From Gemmatimonadaceae bacterium (GTDB lineage Bacteria; Gemmatimonadota; Gemmatimonadetes; Gemmatimonadales; Gemmatimonadaceae): a DNA stretch of 6,963 bases. Each line of letters opens with the position of its first letter. Positions within the stretch are counted from its first letter, which is position 1. Positions 1 through 6,963 of the stretch are shown piece after piece. The position numbers and the translations under genes are program-made. The stretch is from the NCBI GenBank assembly GCA_013816695.1, contig JACDDZ010000083.1, positions 1-6,963 of the forward strand, read 5' to 3'. Under the pieces are notes generated by a model. The model had not been told where the DNA came from. It worked only from the letters and a program-made list of their open reading frames with translations, and did no database searches.

Positions 1-2108
1 TCGAAGAGTTTTTCAGCCGGCGCGCCCCCGTTGCTGTTTTGCTTCCATATGGCAAAACGCTTTTTCTCTCCCTCTCCAACGAACAGTACATACCGGCTGT
101 CAGGCGTCCAGACAGGTGACGCTGCGGCCCTGATTGTGGTAAGGCGCGAAAGCGTTCCCGTTGCCAGGTCCTGAATCCAGACCGCTTCCTTGTCATTCTC
201 GGAGATTTGTACGGCGATCTTCTGGCCATCCGGCGAAAGTACTGGACTGGAGTAACTCCGTATCTCCGACGATACCGGCTTCACGGATCCGTCTCTTAAA
301 GCCCAGACCATCTGACTCATTCGCCCGCCGCGAGAGGTGAGCAGCGCACCACCACTGGAGACGTAGATGTCGGAATTGCCATTGTTTCCGGCGGCAACTG
401 GAACAGGATCCAGCACGGGAACAGCGGCTCCCGCCAGATGACGACCCGATCGATCCAGCTCACCGGCCATGGTTACGCCGTCAGCCCGCAGGTACACAAG
501 GATGCGACCGATCATGGTGAGCGGACGGATCCCAGCAATATCGAGCGGCACAACATCGCCCTTGTCTATCGTAACGGTGGCAAGGCGGGATGAAGCGAGA
601 TTGCCTGACCAGACTGTGAATACAACCGTCTTTCCATCTGGCGATGCGATGGGCCACAAGTACGCGAGTTCGCCCTTGGCCGTGTCAGGTTTCGCAAACT
701 CGGTCAGTTCGCCACCCGAAGCGCTGACGCGCGAAAGTCCGGCGATTCCATGCTCGGATCCAAGGACGAATTCGTCATTGACTGTCCAGTCAGCGCCGTT
801 GTTGGCGTCGGCGTCGGTCACGGCAATCGGGGCGCTCCCATCGAGACGAACCTTCTTCAGCTTCCCGCCGGCTTCGAACGCGACAGACTGGCCGTCAGGT
901 GAGAAGAGAGGCTGCGATCCACCGCTAGTCCCGGGAATCGGCTGCCCGTCCAGCTGGTTGGTTCGCTGTACGTAAAGCAACGAGCCGTCGCCCTTCGGGA
1001 CGGAATAGACAACAATTGTCCCGTTTGGAGAGATAGCTCCCGGCCAGGGAAAATTGCTGAAAGCGCGAGCACTGTCAGGCATGGCCAGAACAAAACGAAC
1101 AGGAGCACGGTTCGCTTCAGCCGCGGGACGGCGCATTGCTAGAGCCCCAAACAGCACAAGCGACAACACCGCCAGAGACGCGACGAGCGGGTCGCGGAAG
1201 CGTGAAAGAAATCCAGGCACGGCGGATCGGGGCTTTGCAGACGCCGCGGTGCGCATTCCAGTTGCGCCTGCGAATTCCATCCTGCCGTGCAATGCTTCTG
1301 CATATTCTCGCGCCGACGAGAATCGGTCGGCTGGGAGCTTTTCGAGTGCGCGCATGACAGCCGTTTCCACATACTCCGGAACCATCGAGCGCGTCGTACG
1401 AATCGGTCGCGGTTTTTCCGTAAGCATTCGCGCGATTACCGCCTGCGACGTGTTTCCTGTGTGCGGCGGCTCACCGGTCAGCATCTCATAAGTCATTGCG
1501 CCGAGCGAATAGATGTCGCTTCGGCAATCGATGATCCGGTCGCCCGTTGCCTGTTCGGGACTCATGTACGCCGGTGTTCCCAGCGACAATCCGGTTTGCG
1601 TCATCCTGTTTCCACCGGCTTTGCTCACGGCCAGGGCAATCCCGAAATCGGCGATGACAGGCTGTCCGGCCTGAAGAAGAATGTTCTCCGGCTTGAGGTC
1701 GCGGTGGATGACGTTATGCGCATGTGCGTATTCCAGCGCATTTGCGATCGCGACTGACATACGTATCGCCTCGTCCACGGGAAGCTGCTTTTCCCGGTCC
1801 AGGCGATTGCGAAGTGTTTCGCCTTCCACATACGGCATTACATAAAAGAGCAGTCCATTGGCCTCACCCGAGTCGAACAAGGGCAGCAGGTTCGGATGTT
1901 GTAGATTCGCCGTGACCTTGATCTCGGCGAGAAACCGCTCGAGACCGAGGATGGCGCCAAGGTCCGGCTTAAGCACCTTGAGTGCGACCCGCCGGTCGTG
2001 CCGGAGATCACGGGCGAGATAAACAGTCGCCATTCCGCCGGCGCCAATTTCCCTGTCGATGTCGTAACGATCCGAAAGCGAGGACTGCAGCTGCTTTATG
2101 TAATCCAG
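1..2108 (-). CDS. Transmembrane Ser/Thr protein kinase with C-terminal TolB/WD40-like propeller (partial, C-terminus beyond window)
   Basis: A Hanks-type kinase that should phosphorylate Ser/Thr of cytoplasmic targets. 702 codons are visible, open to position 3 with no stop. Seen: glycine loop G22-x-G24-G25 to V29, beta-3 lysine K44, alpha-C glutamate E62, catalytic loop H135-R-D137-x-K139 to N142, DFG at D154, activation-segment end S-P-E185, and D198 of the DIYSLG motif. All catalytic residues are present, so it should be active. One hydrophobic helix lies at about residues 308-325, followed by RR. The rest shows propeller motifs of the SPDG type at N362, D405, D491, D627 and D670, often 43 residues apart, as in TolB/WD40 blades; it is probably outside the membrane and may sense a ligand or partner. 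Start: the first in-frame ATG lies inside the glycine loop, too late, so I place the start at CTG (2106-2108) behind AGGGAG; an upstream TTG (2142-2144) has no ribosome site. It follows the amidase gene in the same frame after 84 nt, so cotranscription is likely. Function is certain at family level; the signal sensed is unknown. Confidence 0.93.
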   Translation of the reverse strand, partial: MDYIKQLQSSLSDRYDIDREIGAGGMATVYLARDLRHDRRVALKVLKPDLGAILGLERFLAEIKVTANLQHPNLLPLFDSGEANGLLFYVMPYVEGETLRNRLDREKQLPVDEAIRMSVAIANALEYAHAHNVIHRDLKPENILLQAGQPVIADFGIALAVSKAGGNRMTQTGLSLGTPAYMSPEQATGDRIIDCRSDIYSLGAMTYEMLTGEPPHTGNTSQAVIARMLTEKPRPIRTTRSMVPEYVETAVMRALEKLPADRFSSAREYAEALHGRMEFAGATGMRTAASAKPRSAVPGFLSRFRDPLVASLAVLSLVLFGALAMRRPAAEANRAPVRFVLAMPDSARAFSNFPWPGAISPNGTIVVYSVPKGDGSLLYVQRTNQLDGQPIPGTSGGSQPLFSPDGQSVAFEAGGKLKKVRLDGSAPIAVTDADANNGADWTVNDEFVLGSEHGIAGLSRVSASGGELTEFAKPDTAKGELAYLWPIASPDGKTVVFTVWSGNLASSRLATVTIDKGDVVPLDIAGIRPLTMIGRILVYLRADGVTMAGELDRSGRHLAGAAVPVLDPVPVAAGNNGNSDIYVSSGGALLTSRGGRMSQMVWALRDGSVKPVSSEIRSYSSPVLSPDGQKIAVQISENDKEAVWIQDLATGTLSRLTTIRAAASPVWTPDSRYVLFVGEGEKKRFAIWKQNSNGGAPAEKLF

Positions 2109-2113
2109 TGCTT

Positions 2114-2119
2114 CTCCCT
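2114..2119 (-). promoter_or_regulatory. Shine-Dalgarno AGGGAG deciding the CTG start of the kinase
   Basis: On the minus strand AGGGAG ends 5 nt before a CTG codon at 2106-2108. This is the best ribosome site between the amidase stop (2193-2195) and the kinase fold, and the CTG gives an N-terminus (MDYIKQLQSSLSDRY) of the length usual for this kinase group. No in-frame ATG or GTG lies in the interval; the only TTG (2142-2144) lacks a purine-rich leader. Confidence 0.6.
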
Positions 2120-2192
2120 GCAGCGGTGAATGGCGCGGCTGCAATATGGGAGCGGTGAGGCTATGGCGACAGAGAGGAAACTGGAAAGGCGA

Positions 2193-3434
2193 TCACTGCC
2201 CGCCGATGCGCGACTCGTAGTGCTCGAGATACGCGAGCACACTCTGAGCAATGGTGCGCGCAATGGTCCGCTGCGTATCCGAATCACTCATCCACGCCGC
2301 CTCCGCTGGATTCGTTCCGAATCCGATCTCCACAAGCACGGCCGGCATGTAGGATCCGCGCAGCACCGCAAAGTTGGCCTGCTGCACTCCCCTGCTCGGA
2401 CCGGGGTGAATTGTCTTCAACCCCTGCTGAATTGTCTCGGCAAGATCATTCGACTCCCGCAGGTGCTCATTCTGCGCCATGTCGTTGATGATGAAACTGA
2501 GCGGGTCGCCTCTCGGCGCGTTCGCACCCGTCTCGAATTTCACTGCCTCGTTTTCCATCCGCTCGACGCGCGTCGCTTCCTCTGTCTTGGCTTCGGCGAG
2601 AAAATACGTTTCGAAGCCCCGCTCTTTTGCAGCCCAGCTCGCACGCGATCCCGTTGCATTCACGTGGATCGAGACGAACAGATCACCTTTGGCGCGGTTT
2701 GCAATTCGCCCGCGGTCCGAGAGTGCGATCAAGGTATCCGTCGTGCGCGTCATCAGGATGTCGACACCCGAGCTGCGCAGCTCCTGCGCAACCAGTTTCG
2801 CCACGGCGAGCGTTATGTGTTTTTCCCTGACGGGAGTACCTCCCCCAATTGGGCCCGACATACCACCGTCCACGCCGCCATGCCCTGCGTCCACGACAAC
2901 CAGTCGCCGCAGCGAACCGGGTTGCCTGCGCACAGGCCCGATGCTCGGCACCGCCGACGGGTCGCTGTTCACGCCGGCATTCCACGGTGTACCGATTATT
3001 TCAGCAGTACCGGTCCGCGCCACTGTATTGAATACGCGCAGCTCAGCGTATTGCGCATCGTACATGAAGCCAGTGGTGATGCGTGGAACGATGTCAGTTG
3101 CAACCTGCAGTGGCAGGTAAAACTGGCCATCGCGGCGGAACGCCGGGTACGCCAGGGGAACGAGGCCAGTGTCTACGCGCGCAAAGTAAAATGCCTCACC
3201 TATCTCAAGTTTCTTTCCGGCAACAACAAATGATACTCGCCCGTTTGGCAGGACCGAGAGCGTGCCACCCAGCGCCTTTGCCAGAAGGTCTGCCCTTACC
3301 GCGCCACCCTGGCGCGTCTGAAGAACAGGCACCTGGATGTCTTTTCCGCTGCGCTTGACCGTGAAGGACGCGGGGGCAGGCGAAGCCGGCATTGCCGCTG
3401 ATAACTGCAGCAGCAACGCAAGTGATCCGATCAT
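2193..3434 (-). CDS. N-acetylmuramoyl-L-alanine amidase (Amidase_3 family)
   Basis: Zinc amidase that cleaves the bond between N-acetylmuramic acid and L-alanine in peptidoglycan, acting outside the cytoplasmic membrane in wall remodelling or cell separation. 413 aa. Residues 2-14 are hydrophobic, followed by an Ala/Pro-rich stretch (about 15-22) that could hold a signal-peptidase site; the n-region has no Lys or Arg, which is unusual. Residues about 35-135 resemble a copper-amine-oxidase-N-type domain often found in front of this catalytic domain. A linker (about 136-175) leads to the catalytic domain (about 177-408) with VDAGHGG (zinc ligand H185), E204 in PVREKH, H257 in SIHVNA and catalytic E369 in VEIGFGTN. 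The full set is present, so it should be active. The ATG overlaps the smpB stop as ATGA, which suggests translational coupling; no earlier start exists in this frame after the nearest stop. The kinase gene follows 84 nt downstream. Confidence 0.95.
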   Translation of the reverse strand: MIGSLALLLQLSAAMPASPAPASFTVKRSGKDIQVPVLQTRQGGAVRADLLAKALGGTLSVLPNGRVSFVVAGKKLEIGEAFYFARVDTGLVPLAYPAFRRDGQFYLPLQVATDIVPRITTGFMYDAQYAELRVFNTVARTGTAEIIGTPWNAGVNSDPSAVPSIGPVRRQPGSLRRLVVVDAGHGGVDGGMSGPIGGGTPVREKHITLAVAKLVAQELRSSGVDILMTRTTDTLIALSDRGRIANRAKGDLFVSIHVNATGSRASWAAKERGFETYFLAEAKTEEATRVERMENEAVKFETGANAPRGDPLSFIINDMAQNEHLRESNDLAETIQQGLKTIHPGPSRGVQQANFAVLRGSYMPAVLVEIGFGTNPAEAAWMSDSDTQRTIARTIAQSVLAYLEHYESRIGGQ

Positions 3435-3949
3435 CTGCTTCTTACCGCCCTCTGCATGTCTCTCTCGTCATCCTTGCGCTTGAGATCCTGACGCTTGTCA
3501 TGCATCTGCTTGCCCTTGCCGAGTGCGATAGCAACCTTGGCGCGCCCGCGCTTGAAGTACAGCTCCAGCGGAATCAGCGTGAGCCCCTGGCGCTCGACGG
3601 AGCCGATCATCTTCTTGATTTCCTTCTTGTGCAGCAGGAGCTTCCGCGTCCGCGTCGGCTCGTGATTGAAGAAGCTCGCCTTCTCGTACGGCGACACATG
3701 AAGATTCAGTAAATACACCTCGCCGTCCTTGAGGATCGCGTAGGCGTCGCTGAGGTTCGCCTTGCCATCGCGCAGGGATTTGACTTCACTGCCCGTGAGG
3801 ACGATGCCCGCCTCCCAGGTGTCGAGGATTGCATAGTCGAAGCGCGCGCGCCGATTTTTGGCGATCGTCTCGCGGCGTTCTTCCTTTTCCTCGGTTTTTG
3901 GGGGTCTGCGTTCGGGCATGATTGGCAAGTTAGGCGATTTATACGCCAT
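3431..3949 (-). CDS. smpB: SsrA-binding protein SmpB
   Basis: SmpB binds tmRNA (SsrA) and brings it to stalled ribosomes for trans-translation, which releases the ribosome and tags the unfinished peptide. 172 aa, slightly longer than the usual 150-160 because of a Pro/Glu/Lys-rich N-terminus of about 30 residues. Family motifs in order: NRRARFDYAI, GIVLTGSEVKSLR, an NLHVSPYE segment, a basic LLLHKKEI segment, YFKRGRAKVAIALGKGK, and a basic C-terminal tail (about 150-172) that in known SmpB proteins folds in the mRNA channel. The start at 3949 has AAAGG 7 nt upstream; the alternative Met11 (3919) has no ribosome site, so the longer form is preferred. First gene of a minus-strand run with the amidase (4-nt ATGA overlap) and probably the kinase. 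It is divergent from tRNA-Leu, with a 61-nt gap. The ssrA gene itself is not in the window. Confidence 0.97.
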   Translation of the reverse strand: MAYKSPNLPIMPERRPPKTEEKEERRETIAKNRRARFDYAILDTWEAGIVLTGSEVKSLRDGKANLSDAYAILKDGEVYLLNLHVSPYEKASFFNHEPTRTRKLLLHKKEIKKMIGSVERQGLTLIPLELYFKRGRAKVAIALGKGKQMHDKRQDLKRKDDERDMQRAVRSR

Positions 3950-4010
3950 CTAGAACCTTTGGAAACGAGCGACTGCTCTTTCAAGTCCCGTTCAATTAAC
4001 TTTAGGGCTC
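3950..4010. promoter_or_regulatory. Divergent intergenic spacer between smpB and tRNA-Leu
   Basis: These 61 nt must hold, or partly hold, the promoters for the tRNA (plus) and the smpB run (minus). An AT-rich patch at 3991-4003 (ATTAACTTT) could serve as a -10 region for the tRNA, but I find no -35/-10 pair with good spacing in either direction. The call rests on gene orientation rather than a clear motif. Confidence 0.35.
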
Positions 4011-4094
4011 GCCGAAGTGGTGGAACTGGTAGACGCGCTGGCTTCAGGAGCCAGTGGGCGCAAGCTCGTGGGGGTTCGAGTCCCCCCTTCGGCA
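4011..4094 (+). tRNA. tRNA-Leu (anticodon CAG)
   Basis: Full cloverleaf with the long variable arm of class II tRNAs. Acceptor stem GCCGAAG (4011-4017) pairs with CTTCGGC (4087-4093), with discriminator A at 4094. Anticodon stem CTGGC (4038-4042) pairs with GCCAG (4050-4054); loop TTCAGGA holds anticodon CAG at 4045-4047, which reads CTG leucine codons. The variable arm forms GGGC/GCTC around a GCAA tetraloop (4056-4067). The T arm is GGGGG-TTCGAGT-CCCCC (4070-4086). The 3' CCA is not encoded, so it must be added by nucleotidyltransferase. The overall sequence is close to E. coli tRNA-Leu(CAG). It is the only plus-strand gene here and is followed at once by an intrinsic terminator, so it is a single-gene unit. 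Confidence 0.97.
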
Positions 4095-4100
4095 TACAAG

Positions 4101-4133
4101 AGCGTGTGAAGGAATATCTTCACGCGCTTTTGT
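4101..4133 (+). terminator. Intrinsic terminator of tRNA-Leu
   Basis: An 11-bp stem, 4101-4111 with 4118-4128 (one G-T wobble), closes a 6-nt loop (GAATAT) and is followed by TTTTGT. It begins 6 nt after the mature tRNA end and lies just past the stop of the convergent Rrf2 gene. On the minus strand the same hairpin is followed only by CTTGTA, so it should end transcription mainly on the plus strand and only weakly, if at all, for Rrf2. Confidence 0.85.
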
Positions 4134-4140
4134 CGTTCGG

Positions 4141-4599
4141 CTAGACTGCTTCCAAAATGGGGAGGCCCACACGCTCGCGAACGACAGCCTCGTCGTGCAT
4201 GAGGTCGGAGAGCCGGACACTTTGCAGCACATCGTCGATCTTGTGCTGCAGCATCACCCACACAGGGCGTATGCTGCAATTGTGGGCGGACGAACACCTG
4301 TGCTCTTCGACTGGATGACTGACGCAATGCAAGTCAAAGGTCTCCAGCTCCGACGCATGTATCACGTCGCGAATGGAAATTTCTTCAGGCGGTCGGGATA
4401 GCATGTACCCGCCGCGCGCGCCGCGGGTGCTCTTCACAACGTCTGCCCGGCGCAGCCTCAGGAGAATCTGCTCGACATAATCGGCCGGAAGCTTCTCAAC
4501 CGCCGCTATGTTGCGGCCGGTCACTGGTCCCTTCGCTCCGCGTTTTGCCAGGTGCAGCGCGCAAATCACGCCGTACTCGGCCCACGTCGTAATTCTCAT
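4141..4599 (-). CDS. Rrf2-family transcriptional regulator with three cysteines
   Basis: A winged-helix DNA-binding regulator of the Rrf2 family (IscR, NsrR, RsrR and CymR relatives). 152 aa, normal family length. Seen: the opening MRITTWAEYGVICALHLA, the helix-turn-helix around residues 27-50 with YVEQILLRLR, and the wing region with RGARGGYMLSRPPEEISIRDV (about 59-79). The regulatory loop has C92, C102 and C108, followed by RPVW; family members with three cysteines here often bind a [2Fe-2S] or [4Fe-4S] cluster and respond to iron-sulfur status, oxygen or NO. The spacing (x9, x5) differs from E. coli IscR (C92, C98, C104), so the ligand is not assured. It starts 48 nt after the aspartase stop, with a possible promoter and a palindrome over the start codon, which suggests self-regulation. 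Targets are unknown; the neighbouring trxB-aspA run is an obvious candidate. Confidence 0.93.
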   Translation of the reverse strand: MRITTWAEYGVICALHLAKRGAKGPVTGRNIAAVEKLPADYVEQILLRLRRADVVKSTRGARGGYMLSRPPEEISIRDVIHASELETFDLHCVSHPVEEHRCSSAHNCSIRPVWVMLQHKIDDVLQSVRLSDLMHDEAVVRERVGLPILEAV

Positions 4600-4610
4600 G
4601 TATTGAGGAT
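4592..4610. promoter_or_regulatory. Candidate operator palindrome over the Rrf2 gene start
   Basis: On the minus strand ATcCTCAatacaTGAGaAT is an inverted repeat with 6 of 7 matching positions per arm and a 5-nt centre. It overlaps the proposed -10 box and the ATG of the Rrf2 gene, the position expected for a self-repressing operator. Rrf2 proteins bind as dimers to sites of this general kind. It is a single short palindrome, so chance cannot be excluded. Confidence 0.4.
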
Positions 4611-4634
4611 ACGACCCTGCCCACAGCCAAACAA
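4606..4634 (-). promoter_or_regulatory. Candidate sigma-70-type promoter for the Rrf2 gene
   Basis: On the minus strand TTGTTT (4634-4629), a 17-nt spacer and TATCCT (4611-4606) form a plausible -35/-10 pair. The -10 box ends 6 nt before the ATG, so the message would start at or next to the A of the start codon, i.e. nearly leaderless. This fits the absence of a Shine-Dalgarno sequence there. Match is moderate (4/6 for each box). Confidence 0.35.
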
Positions 4635-4647
4635 GACTCTCATCGTC

Positions 4648-6072
4648 TCAGCCCGCCGAAACGCCGCCGTGTGCACCACCCGGGACACCAATTTCGGTCA
4701 TTTTCCGCATATCCAGCACTTCGTCGATTTCGCTGTCCGGCAGCACCTTTTCGCGTTTCACCAGGTCCCGGATCAGGACGTTTTCCTTCACCGACTGCTT
4801 GCTGATCTCAGCGGCTCGCGCGTACCCAATCTGCGGGGCCAGCGCCGTTGCCAATGCGGCGGAACGCTCCAGCCAGTAGCGGCACATCTCTTCGTTCGCC
4901 TCGATCCCGACGACACACAGGTCCGTAAATGTGTTCGCCGTGTTTGTAAGAATCATCATGGAGTGCAGAACGTTGTATCCGATGACAGGCATCATCACAT
5001 TCAGCTCGAGCTGACCGTGCTCGGCGCTGGCCGAAACGCACGCATCGTTTCCGACAACCTGAAAGCAGACCTGATTCACCATTTCAGGGATCGACGGATT
5101 GATCTTGCCGGGCATGATGGAGGAGCCCGGCTGAACTGCGGGAAGCCTGATTTCATCGAAGCCGGTACGTGGGCCGCTCGCCATCAGGCGGAGATCGCTG
5201 GAGATCTTGCTCAGGTCGAGAGCCAGTGTGCGAAGCTGCGCGCTGAATCCAGCCACATCGCCCATGCTCTGCATCAGCGCGATCCGGTCACCCTCTGTGA
5301 GGCTGAGCCCTGTCATCTCGCGAAGATGTTTCACCATCAGGGATGGATACTGCGGCTCCGCATTCACTCCGGTTCCGACAGCTGTTCCACCAATTCCAAG
5401 CTCGTGGATGTACCGACCGGCTTCGACAACACGATTGAGTCCGCGGCGAATTACGGTTCCGTAGGCGGAAAATTCCTGGCCCAGCCGGATCGGCATAGCG
5501 TCCTGCAAGTGCGTGCGTCCGGACTTGAGTACTCCGTCGAACTCTTCCCCTTTCTTCGACAGGGCATCCGCGAGGCGCGTGAAAGCGCTGACCAGTCCGC
5601 CCAACTGCGTCGCACAGGCAAGGCGGATTGTCGTTGGTATCACGTCGTTGGTTGACTGCGCCATGTTGACGTGATCATTGGGATGCACGGGAGTGTATTC
5701 GCCCCTCCGGCCACCAAGTATCTCGTTGGCGCGATTGGCGAGCACTTCGTTGCAGTTCATGTTGTGCGACGTCCCCGCTCCCGCCTGGTACACGTCGATC
5801 ACGAACTGGTCGCGATGCTTTCCAGCAAGTATCTCGTCTGCAGCCTGGACTATTGCGTCAGCAAGTCTTGACTCGAGGCGTCCGGTCTCCTTGTGCGTTA
5901 GTGCTGCAGCGCGCTTGATACGAATCGTTCCATCGATGAACGGTGGGAGAGCCCGCACTCCACTGATCGGGAAGTTCCGGACTGCGCGCAATGTCTGGAC
6001 TCCGTACAGTGCTTCCGCGGGTACATCCAGCTCGCCAAGTGGATCCTTTTCGCGTCTCGTTTCGTTTGGCAT
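4648..6072 (-). CDS. aspA: Aspartate ammonia-lyase (aspartase)
   Basis: Aspartase/fumarase superfamily enzyme, most likely the reversible deamination of L-aspartate to fumarate and ammonia in the cytoplasm, feeding the TCA cycle. 474 aa, full length for the family, a homotetramer in known members. Seen: N-terminal LGELDVPAEALYGVQT and RAVRNFPISG, typical of aspartases; substrate-site residues T101 with SHNMN (102-106), S140-T141-N142, T187-H188; and the flexible catalytic loop GSSIMPGKINP (316-326) with S318 as the general base by family analogy, plus K323 and N325. The following PSIPEMVNQVCFQVVGND is aspartase-like; fumarases usually have TQCEA after the loop. A fumarase role cannot be fully excluded. 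The tail ends in a short Gly/Ala-rich stretch (about 462-474). The ATG is 14 nt after the hydrolase stop with no clear ribosome site, so it is likely translated from the upstream message. Confidence 0.92.
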   Translation of the reverse strand: MPNETRREKDPLGELDVPAEALYGVQTLRAVRNFPISGVRALPPFIDGTIRIKRAAALTHKETGRLESRLADAIVQAADEILAGKHRDQFVIDVYQAGAGTSHNMNCNEVLANRANEILGGRRGEYTPVHPNDHVNMAQSTNDVIPTTIRLACATQLGGLVSAFTRLADALSKKGEEFDGVLKSGRTHLQDAMPIRLGQEFSAYGTVIRRGLNRVVEAGRYIHELGIGGTAVGTGVNAEPQYPSLMVKHLREMTGLSLTEGDRIALMQSMGDVAGFSAQLRTLALDLSKISSDLRLMASGPRTGFDEIRLPAVQPGSSIMPGKINPSIPEMVNQVCFQVVGNDACVSASAEHGQLELNVMMPVIGYNVLHSMMILTNTANTFTDLCVVGIEANEEMCRYWLERSAALATALAPQIGYARAAEISKQSVKENVLIRDLVKREKVLPDSEIDEVLDMRKMTEIGVPGGAHGGVSAG

Positions 6073-6086
6073 TGTATGTATGGTTT

Positions 6087-6963
<877 letters not shown>

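Noticed and set aside
469..975. Plus-strand open frame of 168 codons opposite the kinase propeller region
   Set aside because: The minus strand carries a continuous frame with repeating propeller motifs; the plus frame is Ser/Pro/Arg-rich with no domain or ribosome site.
2193..2195. TGA between amidase and kinase as a recoded codon giving one fused protein
   Set aside because: The amidase ends at its normal length, a good Shine-Dalgarno sequence and start candidate follow, and the 28 codons between look like spacer rather than protein. Kept only as an alternative in the findings.
2130..3233. Long plus-strand open frame (367 codons) opposite the amidase gene
   Set aside because: It is antisense to a gene with a full catalytic motif set, its translation is rich in Arg/His/Cys with no recognisable domain, and it follows from the codon pattern of the GC-rich gene.
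4011..4140. tRNA-Leu as an integration site for a genomic island
   Set aside because: tRNA-Leu genes are common attachment sites, but there is no integrase, no repeated tRNA 3' end in the window, and the flanks are core genes.
3950..4140. tmRNA (ssrA) gene next to smpB
   Set aside because: Only a normal class II tRNA-Leu is present; there is no Ala-type acceptor with G-U pair and no tag-peptide frame.
4552..5655. Long plus-strand open frame (367 codons) opposite aspA and the Rrf2 start
   Set aside because: Opposite a complete aspartase with all site residues; the product has no domain signature and low-complexity Arg/His/Gln content typical of a shadow frame.

Overview
The window looks like chromosomal DNA of a moderately GC-rich bacterium, most likely a member of Gemmatimonadota. 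The main clue is the large Ser/Thr kinase at the left edge. Its layout is an N-terminal kinase opening with SDRYDIDREIGAGGMATVYLARD, one membrane helix, and a C-terminal TolB-like propeller, which is the style expanded in that phylum and in related groups. The assignment is an inference; no rRNA or marker tree is available here. I see no mobile element, CRISPR array, prophage or integrase.

Layout, read along the minus strand from the right edge. (1) A tightly packed run of four genes: the C-terminal end of a thioredoxin reductase (trxB, cut by the window edge), a metallo-beta-lactamase-fold hydrolase of the glyoxalase II type starting at an ATGA overlap, an aspartate ammonia-lyase (aspA-type) 14 nt further on, and an Rrf2-family regulator with three cysteines. 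The Rrf2 gene has a plausible promoter of its own and a palindrome lying over its start codon. (2) A plus-strand tRNA-Leu(CAG) followed by a clear intrinsic terminator, convergent with the Rrf2 gene. (3) Divergent from the tRNA, a second minus-strand run: smpB, an N-acetylmuramoyl-L-alanine amidase (ATGA overlap with smpB), and the Ser/Thr kinase-propeller protein, which leaves the window at position 1. The kinase has no long open frame starting with ATG: its best start is a CTG codon behind a good Shine-Dalgarno sequence, 84 nt after the amidase stop.

How they may work together: the first run joins thiol redox (TrxB), a metallohydrolase, aspartate/fumarate metabolism and a probable Fe-S or redox-sensing repressor. 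The second run joins ribosome rescue (SmpB with tmRNA), cell-wall hydrolysis and a transmembrane kinase. Most of the window is conserved housekeeping sequence. The parts most worth a second look are the non-canonical kinase start, the possible leaderless and self-regulated Rrf2 promoter, and the amidase-kinase pairing.
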